This document shows positions 1-9,303 of a stretch of DNA of 64,000 nucleotides, piece after piece. The stretch is from CAYLPJ01 sp964385465 (GTDB taxonomy: Bacteria; Planctomycetota; Phycisphaerae; SM23-33): the NCBI GenBank assembly GCA_964385465.1, contig CAYLPJ010000029.1, positions 1 to 64,000 of the forward strand, given 5' to 3'. The notes below the pieces were generated by a model. That model saw nothing but the letters and a program-made list of their open reading frames with translations. It ran no database searches and was not told the DNA's origin. The translations under genes and the position numbers were made by a program. Each line of letters starts with the position of its first letter. The stretch's first letter is position 1.

Positions 1-159
1 GGCGTCGTTGCCGCCGCACTCCATATTTGGCGGCGTGGGCCGTGGAGTGCGATGGGTGGGGCGCCGCCTCGACGGGGCGCGCGGGGCGGCGTCGGCGGCC
101 GGCGTTTGCGCGCTTGCCGCGACGTGCTCTCGGGGAAGGCGTGAGACCTCGGGGGCGCG
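1..159. other. Left window edge, no gene recognised
   Basis: No reading frame in this short stretch has a convincing start, codon use or recognisable product on either strand. It lies downstream of the minus-strand gene ending at position 160, and no hairpin with a T-tract is evident. Confidence 0.4.
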
Positions 160-3100
160 TCAGGGCGTCTGTTTTGCCGGCAGGACGAGGCGGAAGCCGG
201 TGGGGGTCCAGTTGGTCACGTGGGGGGGCTGGACCATGCGGGCCGTCGTGCGGCTGAATCGCTCGTCGTAGAGGCTGCACCCCCCGCGAAGGACCTTGTG
301 GCTGCCGCGTTCGGGTCCGGTGGGGTTGCGGGCGGGGGCGGTTCGGTACGCGTCGTAGGCGTACCAGTCGGCTACCCATTCCCAGACGTTGCCTGCCACG
401 TCCTGCACGCCGTATGGGCTGGCGCCGTGGGGGTAGCTGCCCACCGGGCGGAAGCCCGCGGAGAACCTGTAGAGCGTCTGCTCCATCGACGCGCAGCGAT
501 TGGGGTCCCACCGGTCGCCCCAGGGGTAGCGGCGGCCGTCGGTGCCTCGGGCCGCCTTCTCCCACTGGGCCTCGGTGGGCAGGGCCCCGCCGGCCCATGC
601 GGCGTAGGCCTCGGCCTGATACCAGTTCGTCTGGACCGCGTAGGTGTTCGGGTCCGCCACGGGGGCGGCGCGCATGGCCTGGCCCCAGGTGGGCTTGAAC
701 TCCCGACCGGTGGCCTTGCAGAACGCCAGGTACTGGCCGAGCGTCACGGGGTGCTTGTAGATCCAGTACCCGTCGAGGTGGACCTTGCGGCGGGGCCCTT
801 CGTCGGCCCCCGCGACGTCCTCTTCGCTGCCGCGCAGGAACGTTCCGGCCGGGATGCGAACCAGCGCCGCCCCGTCGATTTCGTTCACGCCCGTGTGTTT
901 GCCGGTGATGCGGATCTTCGCCGCGGGGGCCGGGTCGCGATCGGGGGCCTGGGGCTCGACCTTGGCGGGGGGCTTGGCAGGGGGCACGTCCGCGGCGGCG
1001 AGGGTCTGCGGCGGCAGCGTCAGCGCCTCTGCCTTGCCTCCCGTGCCCCGCGGCGGGGTCCCGAGGAGGGTGACCTCCAGGAAGCCCTTATCCACCACGG
1101 GCTTGAGGTGTACCGCGTCCCAGCCGGCCGCCGGGGTGGTCAGCACGGCCGCCAGCCCGTCGCCGCGATCCAGCCTCAGCACCACGTCGCCGTCGGCGCC
1201 GTCCTTCAGCGGGAGCTCGACGACCTCGGCGTCGCTGACGGCGATGACGGTGTCCCATCGCTCGTCCATGGCATCGAGTCCGGGCAGCCGCTGGCCGGCC
1301 TGGACGCCCTTGATCCCGCCGGGCACGGCATAGCGGAGGTCGAGCATTCGGTCGATTCCTGCACCTCGCACGGCCACGCGGGCGCGGGTCGGATCGGGCA
1401 GCTTGAGGCGCCATCGCGTGCTGAACCGGCCGGGCCGGCTCAGGCCCCCCGTGTAGGTGCGCTCGATCCGCAGGCCGCGCCGGATCGCGCGAACCGTCCG
1501 GTGCATGTACTGCGCCGGGCTGAAGCCGTAGTGGCTCGGGGAGAGGATCAGTTCGGTGTACAGCCGGTCGGGGTGCGGGTTCTCGAAGCGGCTCCAGAGA
1601 TCGACCCACTCGCGGTCGGGGCGTTTGAGCCGGGCCCTGCCCTCGCCGCGGTCGGTCATCGGCAGCCAGATCTGCGCCGAGATCCGGCGGAACATGTCGC
1701 GGTATCCGCCCTGGATGCCCTCTCCGGCCAGCAGGTCCTTGCCGCTTGGCTTGTCCACGGCCCGGACGATCTGCCCGGAGAGCTCGGGGCAGACCACGGC
1801 GCGAATGCCCTGTCCGGTCAGCTCGACCACGGGCCCGCCGTTGCGGGCGGCGTAGCGGGCGATGCTGCGCATGACGCCCGGCTCGCCCCCGCCGTTGATG
1901 AAGATGCCCTGCTTGGCGCGATCCAGGCAGGCGGGCACGCGGGGCCCGGCGCCGGCGACGTACCACATCCTGCCGTCCTTCTCGTAGCGCACGGAGCCCC
2001 AGTCGCCGGCGGTCCCGGCCGCGTCGAGCACGACGACGTCCAGCGAGCGCCCGCGGGCTGCGAGCAGGTTGGCGAGCTGGGCGTCGGTGGCGTCCTCGGC
2101 CGCGGCGGCCTGGGCCTTGTCCATGGCGGCGATCATTCGGGCGAGGACGTCGGCGGGGAACAGCTTCTGTCGCGTGGTGGCCGTCCAGCCCGTCCAGCGG
2201 ACGGCGCTGGGCACGTGGAGGGCCTGCTCGTAGGCTTCGCGCGCGGTCTGGAGGTACTCCCACACGCCGTCGGCGGCGGCTTGCCCGTAGTTGTCGGCGA
2301 GGTACTGGCGGATGAGGGCGTCGGCATCGGCGTCGGGGTTCCAGGCGAGCTTCAGGTACAGCCACGCCAGCAGGTCGTTCCACGGCCCGCCGCAGAACTG
2401 CGGGTTGACGCCGTAGATGCCGCAATCCCGCATGGTCCGCAGGTTGTCGGCCACGTAGAACATCGAGGGCCATTCCGCCCGGTAGGCGTCCCAGTGCCAT
2501 ACGGTAACGCGGTCCGGGGCGATCTTCGGCCACTGCCGCAGGGCCCTGGCGTAGTCCCGGTTGGCCGGGTTGGCGCGGATCGGCCCCATCTGGTCGCCGG
2601 CCATGTTCTGGCTGCGGGCGCTGGAGACCACGTTGATCCACAGGTTCTCGTGCGGGCGAAGCGTCCTGGGGGCGTCGAGCGTCTGGAAGTAGGCGAACGT
2701 GATCAGTTTGACGTCCGGGTGCGTCCTGCCCAGCCGCTCGAGCGTGCGGTTGAGCATGAGGATCAGGGGGGCGGCCTCCGATTGCTGCTGCCGGACGAGT
2801 TTCCGGCAGGCGTCGCACCGGCAGCCGGTGAAGCCGTCGCCCTGTGCGGCCGACAGCGGAAGCTCGGGATCGAACTTGCCCCTTTGCCTGGCCTGCTCGA
2901 TCTGCCTCCGCAGGGCGTCGGCGAGGAACGCGGGCAGTTGCTCGCTGGTGCCGCAGACCCCCATCGACCAGGTGGGCCTGCGCTGCCCGTCGCGGCCGAG
3001 GGGGTAGAACTCGGGGTGCTCGGCGAAGAGTCCCTTGGCCACGAGCTTGCCCTTCTTCTTGACGTCCTTGGGGGGCAGGAGCTTGTAGAAGTTGTGCCCG

Positions 3101-3774
3101 GCGGCCAGGGCCCCGCTGACGTGTCGGGCCGGCTCGCCGATGCCGCGGTTCTTGAGGATGTACGGGTAGCTGCCCATCCAGAAGATCACGCCGCGGTTGG
3201 CGAAGGCGGGCTCCTGGAAGTCGTCGACGCCCTCCAGCGACAGCGTCGGGCGCTCGGGGACGATCTCGTGCCCCGGGCCGAGGTACCGCAGCCCGCTTCG
3301 GCGGAAGGTGTAGAAGCGGCACCCGAGGTGGTCCTCCAGCAGGCCGTACACCGCGTGGTGGAGGCCCAGCGGTGTCGCCGCGGTCAGCGTCAGGCGGGCG
3401 CCCTCGGTCCGGATGCGGTAGGCCTGCCGGCCCGTCGCACGCTTGCTCGCCCCGGGCACCGCCGCGACGACCTCCAGGACGATCGCGGGCCTGTCCCCGG
3501 CATCCTTCGATGACGCCACGAGCGGCAGCTTCGCGCCGGTGATCTGCTCCACGTACGCCTGGAGCTCGTGGGCGGGGGACTTGACGTGCCCGCGCCGGAC
3601 GTAGTTGGCAGACAGGCACGCGGCCGGGTCGGTGTGCCCGTTGTGGACGATCACGGCCATGGCGGTCCCGTCGGCGGCGATCGGGACGGCGGAAGCCGCC
3701 GTGCGGCACAGCGGCAGCAGGGCGATGAGGGCAAACAGGGGCGGGGACATCGCGCCATGTCGAGCGGATCGCAT
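160..3774 (-). CDS. Secreted DUF4838 protein with C-terminal FGE/SUMF1-like domain
   Basis: This 1,204-residue protein starts at ATG 3774, five to six bases after an AGGAAGGAG ribosome-binding site. Residues 1-29 form a signal peptide, so it is exported. Residues ~30-150 resemble the GH67N/GH20b-type N-terminal domain of glycosidases. Residues ~200-480 match DUF4838 (TIM-barrel, glycosidase-like, common in planctomycetes), with a DGFTGCRCDACRK segment. A beta-rich region follows. Residues ~968-1204 are a formylglycine-generating-enzyme-type fold, with IPAGTF, LPTEAQWEKAARG, YPWGD, DVAGNVWEW and RGG...GFR blocks. The paired active-site cysteines of true FGEs are not both present: one Cys follows RGG and the second position is filled otherwise. 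Sulfatase activation is therefore unlikely, and a binding or structural role is inferred. The substrate is probably a polysaccharide, but this is not proven. The gene diverges from the large secreted protein at 4003. Confidence 0.85.
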   Translation of the reverse strand: MRSARHGAMSPPLFALIALLPLCRTAASAVPIAADGTAMAVIVHNGHTDPAACLSANYVRRGHVKSPAHELQAYVEQITGAKLPLVASSKDAGDRPAIVLEVVAAVPGASKRATGRQAYRIRTEGARLTLTAATPLGLHHAVYGLLEDHLGCRFYTFRRSGLRYLGPGHEIVPERPTLSLEGVDDFQEPAFANRGVIFWMGSYPYILKNRGIGEPARHVSGALAAGHNFYKLLPPKDVKKKGKLVAKGLFAEHPEFYPLGRDGQRRPTWSMGVCGTSEQLPAFLADALRRQIEQARQRGKFDPELPLSAAQGDGFTGCRCDACRKLVRQQQSEAAPLILMLNRTLERLGRTHPDVKLITFAYFQTLDAPRTLRPHENLWINVVSSARSQNMAGDQMGPIRANPANRDYARALRQWPKIAPDRVTVWHWDAYRAEWPSMFYVADNLRTMRDCGIYGVNPQFCGGPWNDLLAWLYLKLAWNPDADADALIRQYLADNYGQAAADGVWEYLQTAREAYEQALHVPSAVRWTGWTATTRQKLFPADVLARMIAAMDKAQAAAAEDATDAQLANLLAARGRSLDVVVLDAAGTAGDWGSVRYEKDGRMWYVAGAGPRVPACLDRAKQGIFINGGGEPGVMRSIARYAARNGGPVVELTGQGIRAVVCPELSGQIVRAVDKPSGKDLLAGEGIQGGYRDMFRRISAQIWLPMTDRGEGRARLKRPDREWVDLWSRFENPHPDRLYTELILSPSHYGFSPAQYMHRTVRAIRRGLRIERTYTGGLSRPGRFSTRWRLKLPDPTRARVAVRGAGIDRMLDLRYAVPGGIKGVQAGQRLPGLDAMDERWDTVIAVSDAEVVELPLKDGADGDVVLRLDRGDGLAAVLTTPAAGWDAVHLKPVVDKGFLEVTLLGTPPRGTGGKAEALTLPPQTLAAADVPPAKPPAKVEPQAPDRDPAPAAKIRITGKHTGVNEIDGAALVRIPAGTFLRGSEEDVAGADEGPRRKVHLDGYWIYKHPVTLGQYLAFCKATGREFKPTWGQAMRAAPVADPNTYAVQTNWYQAEAYAAWAGGALPTEAQWEKAARGTDGRRYPWGDRWDPNRCASMEQTLYRFSAGFRPVGSYPHGASPYGVQDVAGNVWEWVADWYAYDAYRTAPARNPTGPERGSHKVLRGGCSLYDERFSRTTARMVQPPHVTNWTPTGFRLVLPAKQTP

Positions 3775-3842
3775 TGCCGGCTCCTTCCTGCGGTGGTTCC
3801 CGGACGCATTCGGGCTGGCGATCGCCGCCGGCCGTCCTGACC

Positions 3843-3870
3843 ATGGTACATCCTGGCCCGGCGTGGGCAA
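3843..3870 (-). promoter_or_regulatory. Putative sigma70 promoter of the DUF4838 gene
   Basis: Reading leftward there is TTGCCC (3870-3865), a 16-base spacer and TACCAT (3848-3843). Transcription would start near 3836, leaving a leader of about 60 bases before the start at 3774. Found by eye, with no experimental support. Confidence 0.4.
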
Positions 3871-4002
3871 ACACTTCGCCCGTCGGCAGGCGGGGCCGTG
3901 GTGGCTGGCCAACATCGCCGCGTGATTGCAGGTCGGCCCGTCGCGGTCGCGCGTTAGAGATCTGAGGGGCGGTGACGGCGGTCTGGCAGCGGGAGCGGAC
4001 GA

Positions 4003-7000
4003 ATGCGTTGGAAGCGGCGTGATCGGGTCTGGCGAGTGTGTGCGGCGGCTGTCCTGCTGGCGGCCGGTGCGGCGACGGCGGCTGCGCCGCGCGGCAGCGC
4101 CGGCGGCGAGTCGGCCGTGGCGTCGGCGGTGTCGCGGCGGGAGATTGACGTCGGGGCCTGCCGGGCCGTCCGCGACGGCGTGGCGGCGCCGGCGGCGGAG
4201 AAGGACGTGCTGGGCGTGCTGGGGATCAGGGGCACGGCGAGCTGGTCGGCCGGGCGGACGGGGCGGGAAGCCACCGGCGAGCACGCCTTCCGGTACCTGC
4301 TGGCGTTCCGGCGGGAGGTGGAGGTCGGCGGGCTGCACGTGGTGGGCCCCGCCGGCGAGGCGGCGGCGCTGCGTGCGGGGGCCCCCTGGCCGCCCCGAAC
4401 CGAGACGCCGGAGGACTGGCAGGCGCTGGACGTGCCGGCCAACCATTCCGGCGGGCGGCTCATCACGCCCCCGCGACCGCTGAAGACGCGGGCGCTGCTG
4501 CTGACAGACCGCCGCAAGCGGGGCACCAGCCGGCTGGAGGCGGTGCGCGTGCTCGGGCGGCGGCTGGCGAACGTCATGCCCGCCGCGACGGCCTATGCCG
4601 ACCGCGAGCATACCGTGCATCCGGGGATGTCCTCCCCGTTCACGCTGTCGGCGATGAGCCTCGTCACCGGGCGCCGATATTGGCAGAGCGCGGGCGAGGA
4701 CCGCGAGGGGCGATGGACCACGCCGCCGGTTTCGGACGTCCACCCGTCGTGGGTGATCGTCGCCTGGCCGAGTCCCCGCCGCGTTCGCGGGCTGTGGCTG
4801 ACGGGCAACGTCCGGCAGTTCGAGCTCCACCGCTACGCCGGCCCGGCCGAGCTGAACCCGCGCGTGGCCACCGAGGCCGAGTGGCGGCCGATCGAGCCGA
4901 CCGCCCGCGTCGCCCACGGTGACGGGCGGTGGCTCGCGTTCGCGCCGCTGACCACCCGCGGCCTGCGGGTGCGGATCACCTCCACGAAGGACCGCAAGTT
5001 CGCCCGCCTGGACGGCCTGCACGTCTTCGCGGCCGCCGCGGAGGCCGGCCCGGTCGGCGATGGGGCCGGCCCCGGCGCCCCGCCCGCCGGCGAGGACGCG
5101 GCGCCGCTGCTGCTGGAGTACGACCTCCCGGCCGCGGGGACGGTGACGGTCGCGATCGACGACGCGTCGGGCCGGCGGGTGCGGAACCTGACGGCCCGGG
5201 CGCCCCGCCCGGGCGGGGCGAACGCCGAGCCGTGGGACCTCCGCGGCGACGCGGGGCGCACGGTCCCGCCGGGGCGTTACCGCTGGAAGGCGATCTGGCA
5301 CCCGCCGTTGGAGCTGCGGTACCGGATGTGCCCGTACCCGAACGTTCGCGGGGCGTCGCCGTGGCTGAACGGGCACGCGGGCCCGGGCGGCTGGCTTGCC
5401 GACCACACGCCCCCCGCGGCGGCGTGCGCGACGGCGGACCGGGTGTACCTCGGCGCGCCGTGTGCCGAGAGCGGCGTGTCGTTCATCGAGTGCGACCTCG
5501 ACGGGCGGAAGCTGTGGGGCAAACATTCGTTCGCGGCGTGGACGGGCCCGCGGCGGCTGGCGACCGACGGCGAGACGGTGTTCGTCGCCAACGGCAAGCA
5601 CGACGTATGGAGCGTGGACATCGCGACGAAGAAGGTGGCGAAGGTCTTCAGCCTCGCCCCGTCCGCGACGCGCAAGGGGCGGATCGTCGGCCTGGCCGCG
5701 CGCGAGGGGAAGGTCTACGCCGCCTTCCGCGCCGGCGACGGCTGGCTGGTCAACGCCTGCGGCGCCGGCGACGTGGACTTCGAGGCCTGCACGCCCTCGC
5801 CGCCGGAGCAGGCCCGCGGCGGGCGCATCGAGGCCGAGCCGAGGCGCGACCTGCTCCGCCTGCTGCGGCTGACCGGCAGCCCGCCGGGCATGCCCGATTC
5901 GCGCGGGTCGATGACGTACCTGACCACCCAGCGCGGCAGCGGGCCGCGGCAGCACCTGGTCGTCGCCTTCCGCAAGCCCGTGCCGGTCGGCAGCGTCGTC
6001 TGCCCGTTCCCTCCCGACAAGGAGCTCAGCGTGCGCTTTGCCGCGCTGAAGCCCGGCGCCCCCTGGCCCCCGCGGCCGAAGGAGGATGAGGACTGGCAGG
6101 CGTTTGCCGCCCGGGGCCGGCGCGGCCGATGGGACGCCGTCGCCGCCCCGGCGGGCACGCGGACGCGGGCGCTGCGGGTGACGGTGCAGCGCGGGGCCGA
6201 CGACATCTTCACCGACGCCGGGCTCGGCGGCGAGCTGGTGCCCCTCGCCGGCAGCGCCGACAGCGAGGCCGTCGTGGCCGTCAAGGGGGGCAAGACCTGG
6301 GCCGGGCGGATCGAGGGGCTCAAGCTGCTGCGGCGGCGGTACGAGAACGTCGCGCCGGCGGCGAAGGTCCGCGTCAACAGCGGCCGAGTGAACGACGACG
6401 GAAGCTGGGACGCCCGCCGCGACGAGCCGGTCCGCCAGAGCAGCCCGGGCATCTACGTGCTCCAGTGGGACCGGGCACAGCCGCTGCGGGGGCTGGCGAT
6501 CCGCGAGATCGACGGCAAGACGACGAAGATCGACGTCTACACCGGCGACGCCGCCGGCGACGTGCCGCTTTCCGGCCAGGCCGGCTGGCGTGAGGTGGCC
6601 ACGTACACCCAGCCGCTGCGGGACTACTACCAGGGCACGCCGAACCGCAACGAGGTGGCGCGGTACCTGGACGGCTACGCGAGCTTCGGCGGGGAGGTCC
6701 GCACGCGGGCGGTGCGGCTGCGGGTGGTCGAGCAGTGGCTGAGCCCGACGCGCCGCCCGACCGGCCTGCGGCGGGACCAAGGCGGACAGCAGCGCGACGC
6801 CCGGCGGTGCCGCATCTTCGGCGTGGCGGCCCTGAAGCACCTCGGCGGCGAGCCGCCCGTGGACCCCCGCGTGGCCGAGCGGGTGATCGAGTACGACCCC
6901 GCCGCCGCCGCGGTCGCCCGCGAGGTGCACGTGCCCGCCCCGGGCGAGCTGGCGTTCGCGCCGGACGGGCGGCTGCACGCCGTCAGCGGCGGGCGGGTGG

Positions 7001-9282
7001 TCCGCGTGGACCTCGCCGGCGGACCGGCCGAGCCGCTGGAGCTGGACGTGCTCGACCCCGGCCCGCTGGCGTTCGACGCCGGCGGGAACCTGTACGTCTT
7101 CGACCGCGACGAGTCCCGCTGCAACGTACGCGTCTTCGCGCCCGACGGGAGGGGCGTGCGGACGGTCGGCGAGCCCGGCCCGCACCAGCCGGGCCCGTGG
7201 CGGCGCGAGCGCACCGGGCGGCTGACCGCCCTGGCACTCGACGGGCGCGGGCAGCTCTGGGCGGTCTCCAACGAGTACTGGCCCAAGCGGATCACGCGGT
7301 GGGGGCCCGACGGGGCGTTCCGGCAGGAGTACCTCGGCCCCACGCAGTACGGCGGAGGCGGGGCGCTGGACGCCGGCGACAAGACGCGCCTGTTCTACGG
7401 CCCGCTGGAGTTCGCCCTCGACTGGGAGGGCGGCACCACGCGGCTGGCCGGGCTGACCCGGCGAGGCCCCACCCCGGCCGAGGACCTCGCCCTCCGCGTC
7501 GGCGGGCGGACGTATCTGGTCACCCGGGCCAGCGGGCACAGCCCCGACCGGGCGTACGGGCAGGTCTTCCTGTACGAGGCCGGGCGCTGCCGGCTGGTCG
7601 CGGCGATGGGCGAGGCCCAGAAGTACCCGCTGCTGAACAACGGCGAGATGCTGGCGGCGCTGGGCAGGCACATCCTGACCGGCCTGCGGTTCACGTGGTC
7701 CGACCGCGACGGCGACGGCAAACTGGGCGCCGAGGAGGTGCGGCTCTTCGACCACGGCCGCGACGAGGCCGGCGAGCCGAGGCGGATCCCCGGCGTGACG
7801 CGGTTCGCCGCCGACCTGAGCTGCCAGGCCGGTCCGGTAACCTACCGCGTGGCGGAGTTCCTCGGCAGCGGCGTGCCCGTCTACGAGCAACAGGTCCACG
7901 CGGCGGTCCCGCCGGGTGCCTACTACCGCACGCGGGCGGGGAACCTCTACCGCATGGGCGACGGCAGGCGCGGGGAGCTCGACGAGGGCGTGATCACGCC
8001 GGACGGCGAGGTGCTGTGGTCCTACGCCACCGAGGGCCGCGGCGTGCACTCGCTCTACAGCGCCGGGCCGCGCACGCCCGGGCAGGTGGTCGCCCAGTTC
8101 GGCTGCGTCGGGCACGAGACCGCCGCCGCCGGGGACCTCGGGGAGTTTCTCGTGTTCCATTCCAACGTCGGCACGTGGAACATCTGGACGGCCGACGGGC
8201 TGCTGGCCGGGCGGATCTTCCGCGACATCCGCGACCCCAACCGGCGGGCGTGGTCCATGCAGGGCGCCCCGCCCGGGCTGGACGTCAGCGACGTGACGGC
8301 CGGGCAGGAACACTTCCAGGGCCACTTCTGCCGCGCGGGCGACGGGCGGTACTACGTCGTCGCCGGGCACAACCATGCCAGCGTGGTGGAGGTGATCGGC
8401 ATCGACCGCTTCCGCCGCTACGGCGGGACGGTCGAGGTCACGCCCGAGACCATCCGCCGGGCGCTGGCCCACAAACGCCGCCGGGCGCGCGAAACGGTCT
8501 ACCGCAAGGCGCCCGTGCTGGACTGCCCCCCGCTGGGCGAACGGCCGAGAATCGACGGCGACCCGACCGACTGGCCCGGCCAGCCGGCCGCGACGATCGA
8601 CGTCAGCAAGGGCCGCGGCGCGGCGTTTCGCATCGGCGTCAGCGGGCGCGATCTGCTGCTGTGCTGGCAGGTGCGCGGGCTGGGGCCGATGAAGAACACC
8701 GGCAACGACTGGCGGAAGGCGTTCAAGTCCGGCGCGGCGGTGGACGTGCAGCTTTCGACGGACCCGGCCGCCGACCCGCGGCGCGGGCGCCCCGTTGCCG
8801 GGGACAAGCGCCTGCTGCTGACCTGGCTGGGCGGCGAGCCGACGGCCGTGCTCTACGAGCCCGTCGCCCCCGACGCCGAGGACGACGCGAAGTGGAAGGT
8901 CGTCTCGCCGGTGAGCACGGCCGACTTTGACAGCGTGAGCCGCCCGGCGGGGGTTCGCATGGCGAAATCCAGCGACGGCGACGGGTACGTTGTCGAGGCA
9001 TCCCTGCCGCTGAAGGCCCTCGGCCTGGACCCCTCGGCCGGTCGGCTGAAGCTGGACTGGGGCGTGCTGGTCGCCGGCTCGGGCGGGCACGAGGTGCTCC
9101 AGCGGCTGTACTGGGCGAACCCGGCGACGAGCATCGTCTCCGACGCCCCCAGCGAGGCCCGCCTGCACCCGGCGCTGTGGGGTCACGTGCGGTTCGGCGC
9201 CGGCGGCGACGCCCCGGCCGCGCCCGGAGAGAAGCCCGCCGCCAAGGACGCCATCGACGAACTGCTGAAGGGAATCCCCTGA
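4003..9282 (+). CDS. Giant secreted multidomain protein with duplicated module
   Basis: A 1,759-residue protein with a signal peptide at residues ~1-27. Two related modules start near residues 95 and 655. Both carry GAPWPPR...DW, then a TRAL block, then an R-x-N-V-x-PAA block, followed by a discoidin-like beta segment, which suggests an internal duplication. Residues ~370-430 resemble a FlgD-type Ig fold. Residues ~440-560 and ~930-1,400 have the sequence style of NHL/PQQ beta-propellers. An EF-hand-like calcium loop (D1234, D1236, D1238, E1245) interrupts the second propeller. The last ~250 residues (IDGDPTDW and following) resemble a CBM9-like sugar-binding domain. The role is probably extracellular carbohydrate binding or degradation, and no catalytic residues could be assigned. 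The ribosome-binding site is weak (GGGAGCGGA). It diverges from the DUF4838 gene, suggesting co-function. Confidence 0.8.
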   Translation: MRWKRRDRVWRVCAAAVLLAAGAATAAAPRGSAGGESAVASAVSRREIDVGACRAVRDGVAAPAAEKDVLGVLGIRGTASWSAGRTGREATGEHAFRYLLAFRREVEVGGLHVVGPAGEAAALRAGAPWPPRTETPEDWQALDVPANHSGGRLITPPRPLKTRALLLTDRRKRGTSRLEAVRVLGRRLANVMPAATAYADREHTVHPGMSSPFTLSAMSLVTGRRYWQSAGEDREGRWTTPPVSDVHPSWVIVAWPSPRRVRGLWLTGNVRQFELHRYAGPAELNPRVATEAEWRPIEPTARVAHGDGRWLAFAPLTTRGLRVRITSTKDRKFARLDGLHVFAAAAEAGPVGDGAGPGAPPAGEDAAPLLLEYDLPAAGTVTVAIDDASGRRVRNLTARAPRPGGANAEPWDLRGDAGRTVPPGRYRWKAIWHPPLELRYRMCPYPNVRGASPWLNGHAGPGGWLADHTPPAAACATADRVYLGAPCAESGVSFIECDLDGRKLWGKHSFAAWTGPRRLATDGETVFVANGKHDVWSVDIATKKVAKVFSLAPSATRKGRIVGLAAREGKVYAAFRAGDGWLVNACGAGDVDFEACTPSPPEQARGGRIEAEPRRDLLRLLRLTGSPPGMPDSRGSMTYLTTQRGSGPRQHLVVAFRKPVPVGSVVCPFPPDKELSVRFAALKPGAPWPPRPKEDEDWQAFAARGRRGRWDAVAAPAGTRTRALRVTVQRGADDIFTDAGLGGELVPLAGSADSEAVVAVKGGKTWAGRIEGLKLLRRRYENVAPAAKVRVNSGRVNDDGSWDARRDEPVRQSSPGIYVLQWDRAQPLRGLAIREIDGKTTKIDVYTGDAAGDVPLSGQAGWREVATYTQPLRDYYQGTPNRNEVARYLDGYASFGGEVRTRAVRLRVVEQWLSPTRRPTGLRRDQGGQQRDARRCRIFGVAALKHLGGEPPVDPRVAERVIEYDPAAAAVAREVHVPAPGELAFAPDGRLHAVSGGRVVRVDLAGGPAEPLELDVLDPGPLAFDAGGNLYVFDRDESRCNVRVFAPDGRGVRTVGEPGPHQPGPWRRERTGRLTALALDGRGQLWAVSNEYWPKRITRWGPDGAFRQEYLGPTQYGGGGALDAGDKTRLFYGPLEFALDWEGGTTRLAGLTRRGPTPAEDLALRVGGRTYLVTRASGHSPDRAYGQVFLYEAGRCRLVAAMGEAQKYPLLNNGEMLAALGRHILTGLRFTWSDRDGDGKLGAEEVRLFDHGRDEAGEPRRIPGVTRFAADLSCQAGPVTYRVAEFLGSGVPVYEQQVHAAVPPGAYYRTRAGNLYRMGDGRRGELDEGVITPDGEVLWSYATEGRGVHSLYSAGPRTPGQVVAQFGCVGHETAAAGDLGEFLVFHSNVGTWNIWTADGLLAGRIFRDIRDPNRRAWSMQGAPPGLDVSDVTAGQEHFQGHFCRAGDGRYYVVAGHNHASVVEVIGIDRFRRYGGTVEVTPETIRRALAHKRRRARETVYRKAPVLDCPPLGERPRIDGDPTDWPGQPAATIDVSKGRGAAFRIGVSGRDLLLCWQVRGLGPMKNTGNDWRKAFKSGAAVDVQLSTDPAADPRRGRPVAGDKRLLLTWLGGEPTAVLYEPVAPDAEDDAKWKVVSPVSTADFDSVSRPAGVRMAKSSDGDGYVVEASLPLKALGLDPSAGRLKLDWGVLVAGSGGHEVLQRLYWANPATSIVSDAPSEARLHPALWGHVRFGAGGDAPAAPGEKPAAKDAIDELLKGIP

Positions 9283-9303
9283 TCGGCGCGGCGTCCGGCG
9301 GCG

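Noticed and set aside
220..3513. Long plus-strand open frame antisense to the DUF4838 gene
   Set aside because: No ribosome-binding site, no domain similarity, and Gly/Val/Arg-biased composition typical of a GC-rich shadow frame.
160..9186. A stop-free minus-strand frame of about 3,000 codons spanning the DUF4838 gene and antisense to the 4003-9282 gene
   Set aside because: Only the 160-3774 part encodes a recognisable protein with signal peptide and ribosome-binding site. The rest is low-complexity Arg/Pro/Ala sequence, an artefact of extreme GC at codon position three on the opposite strand.
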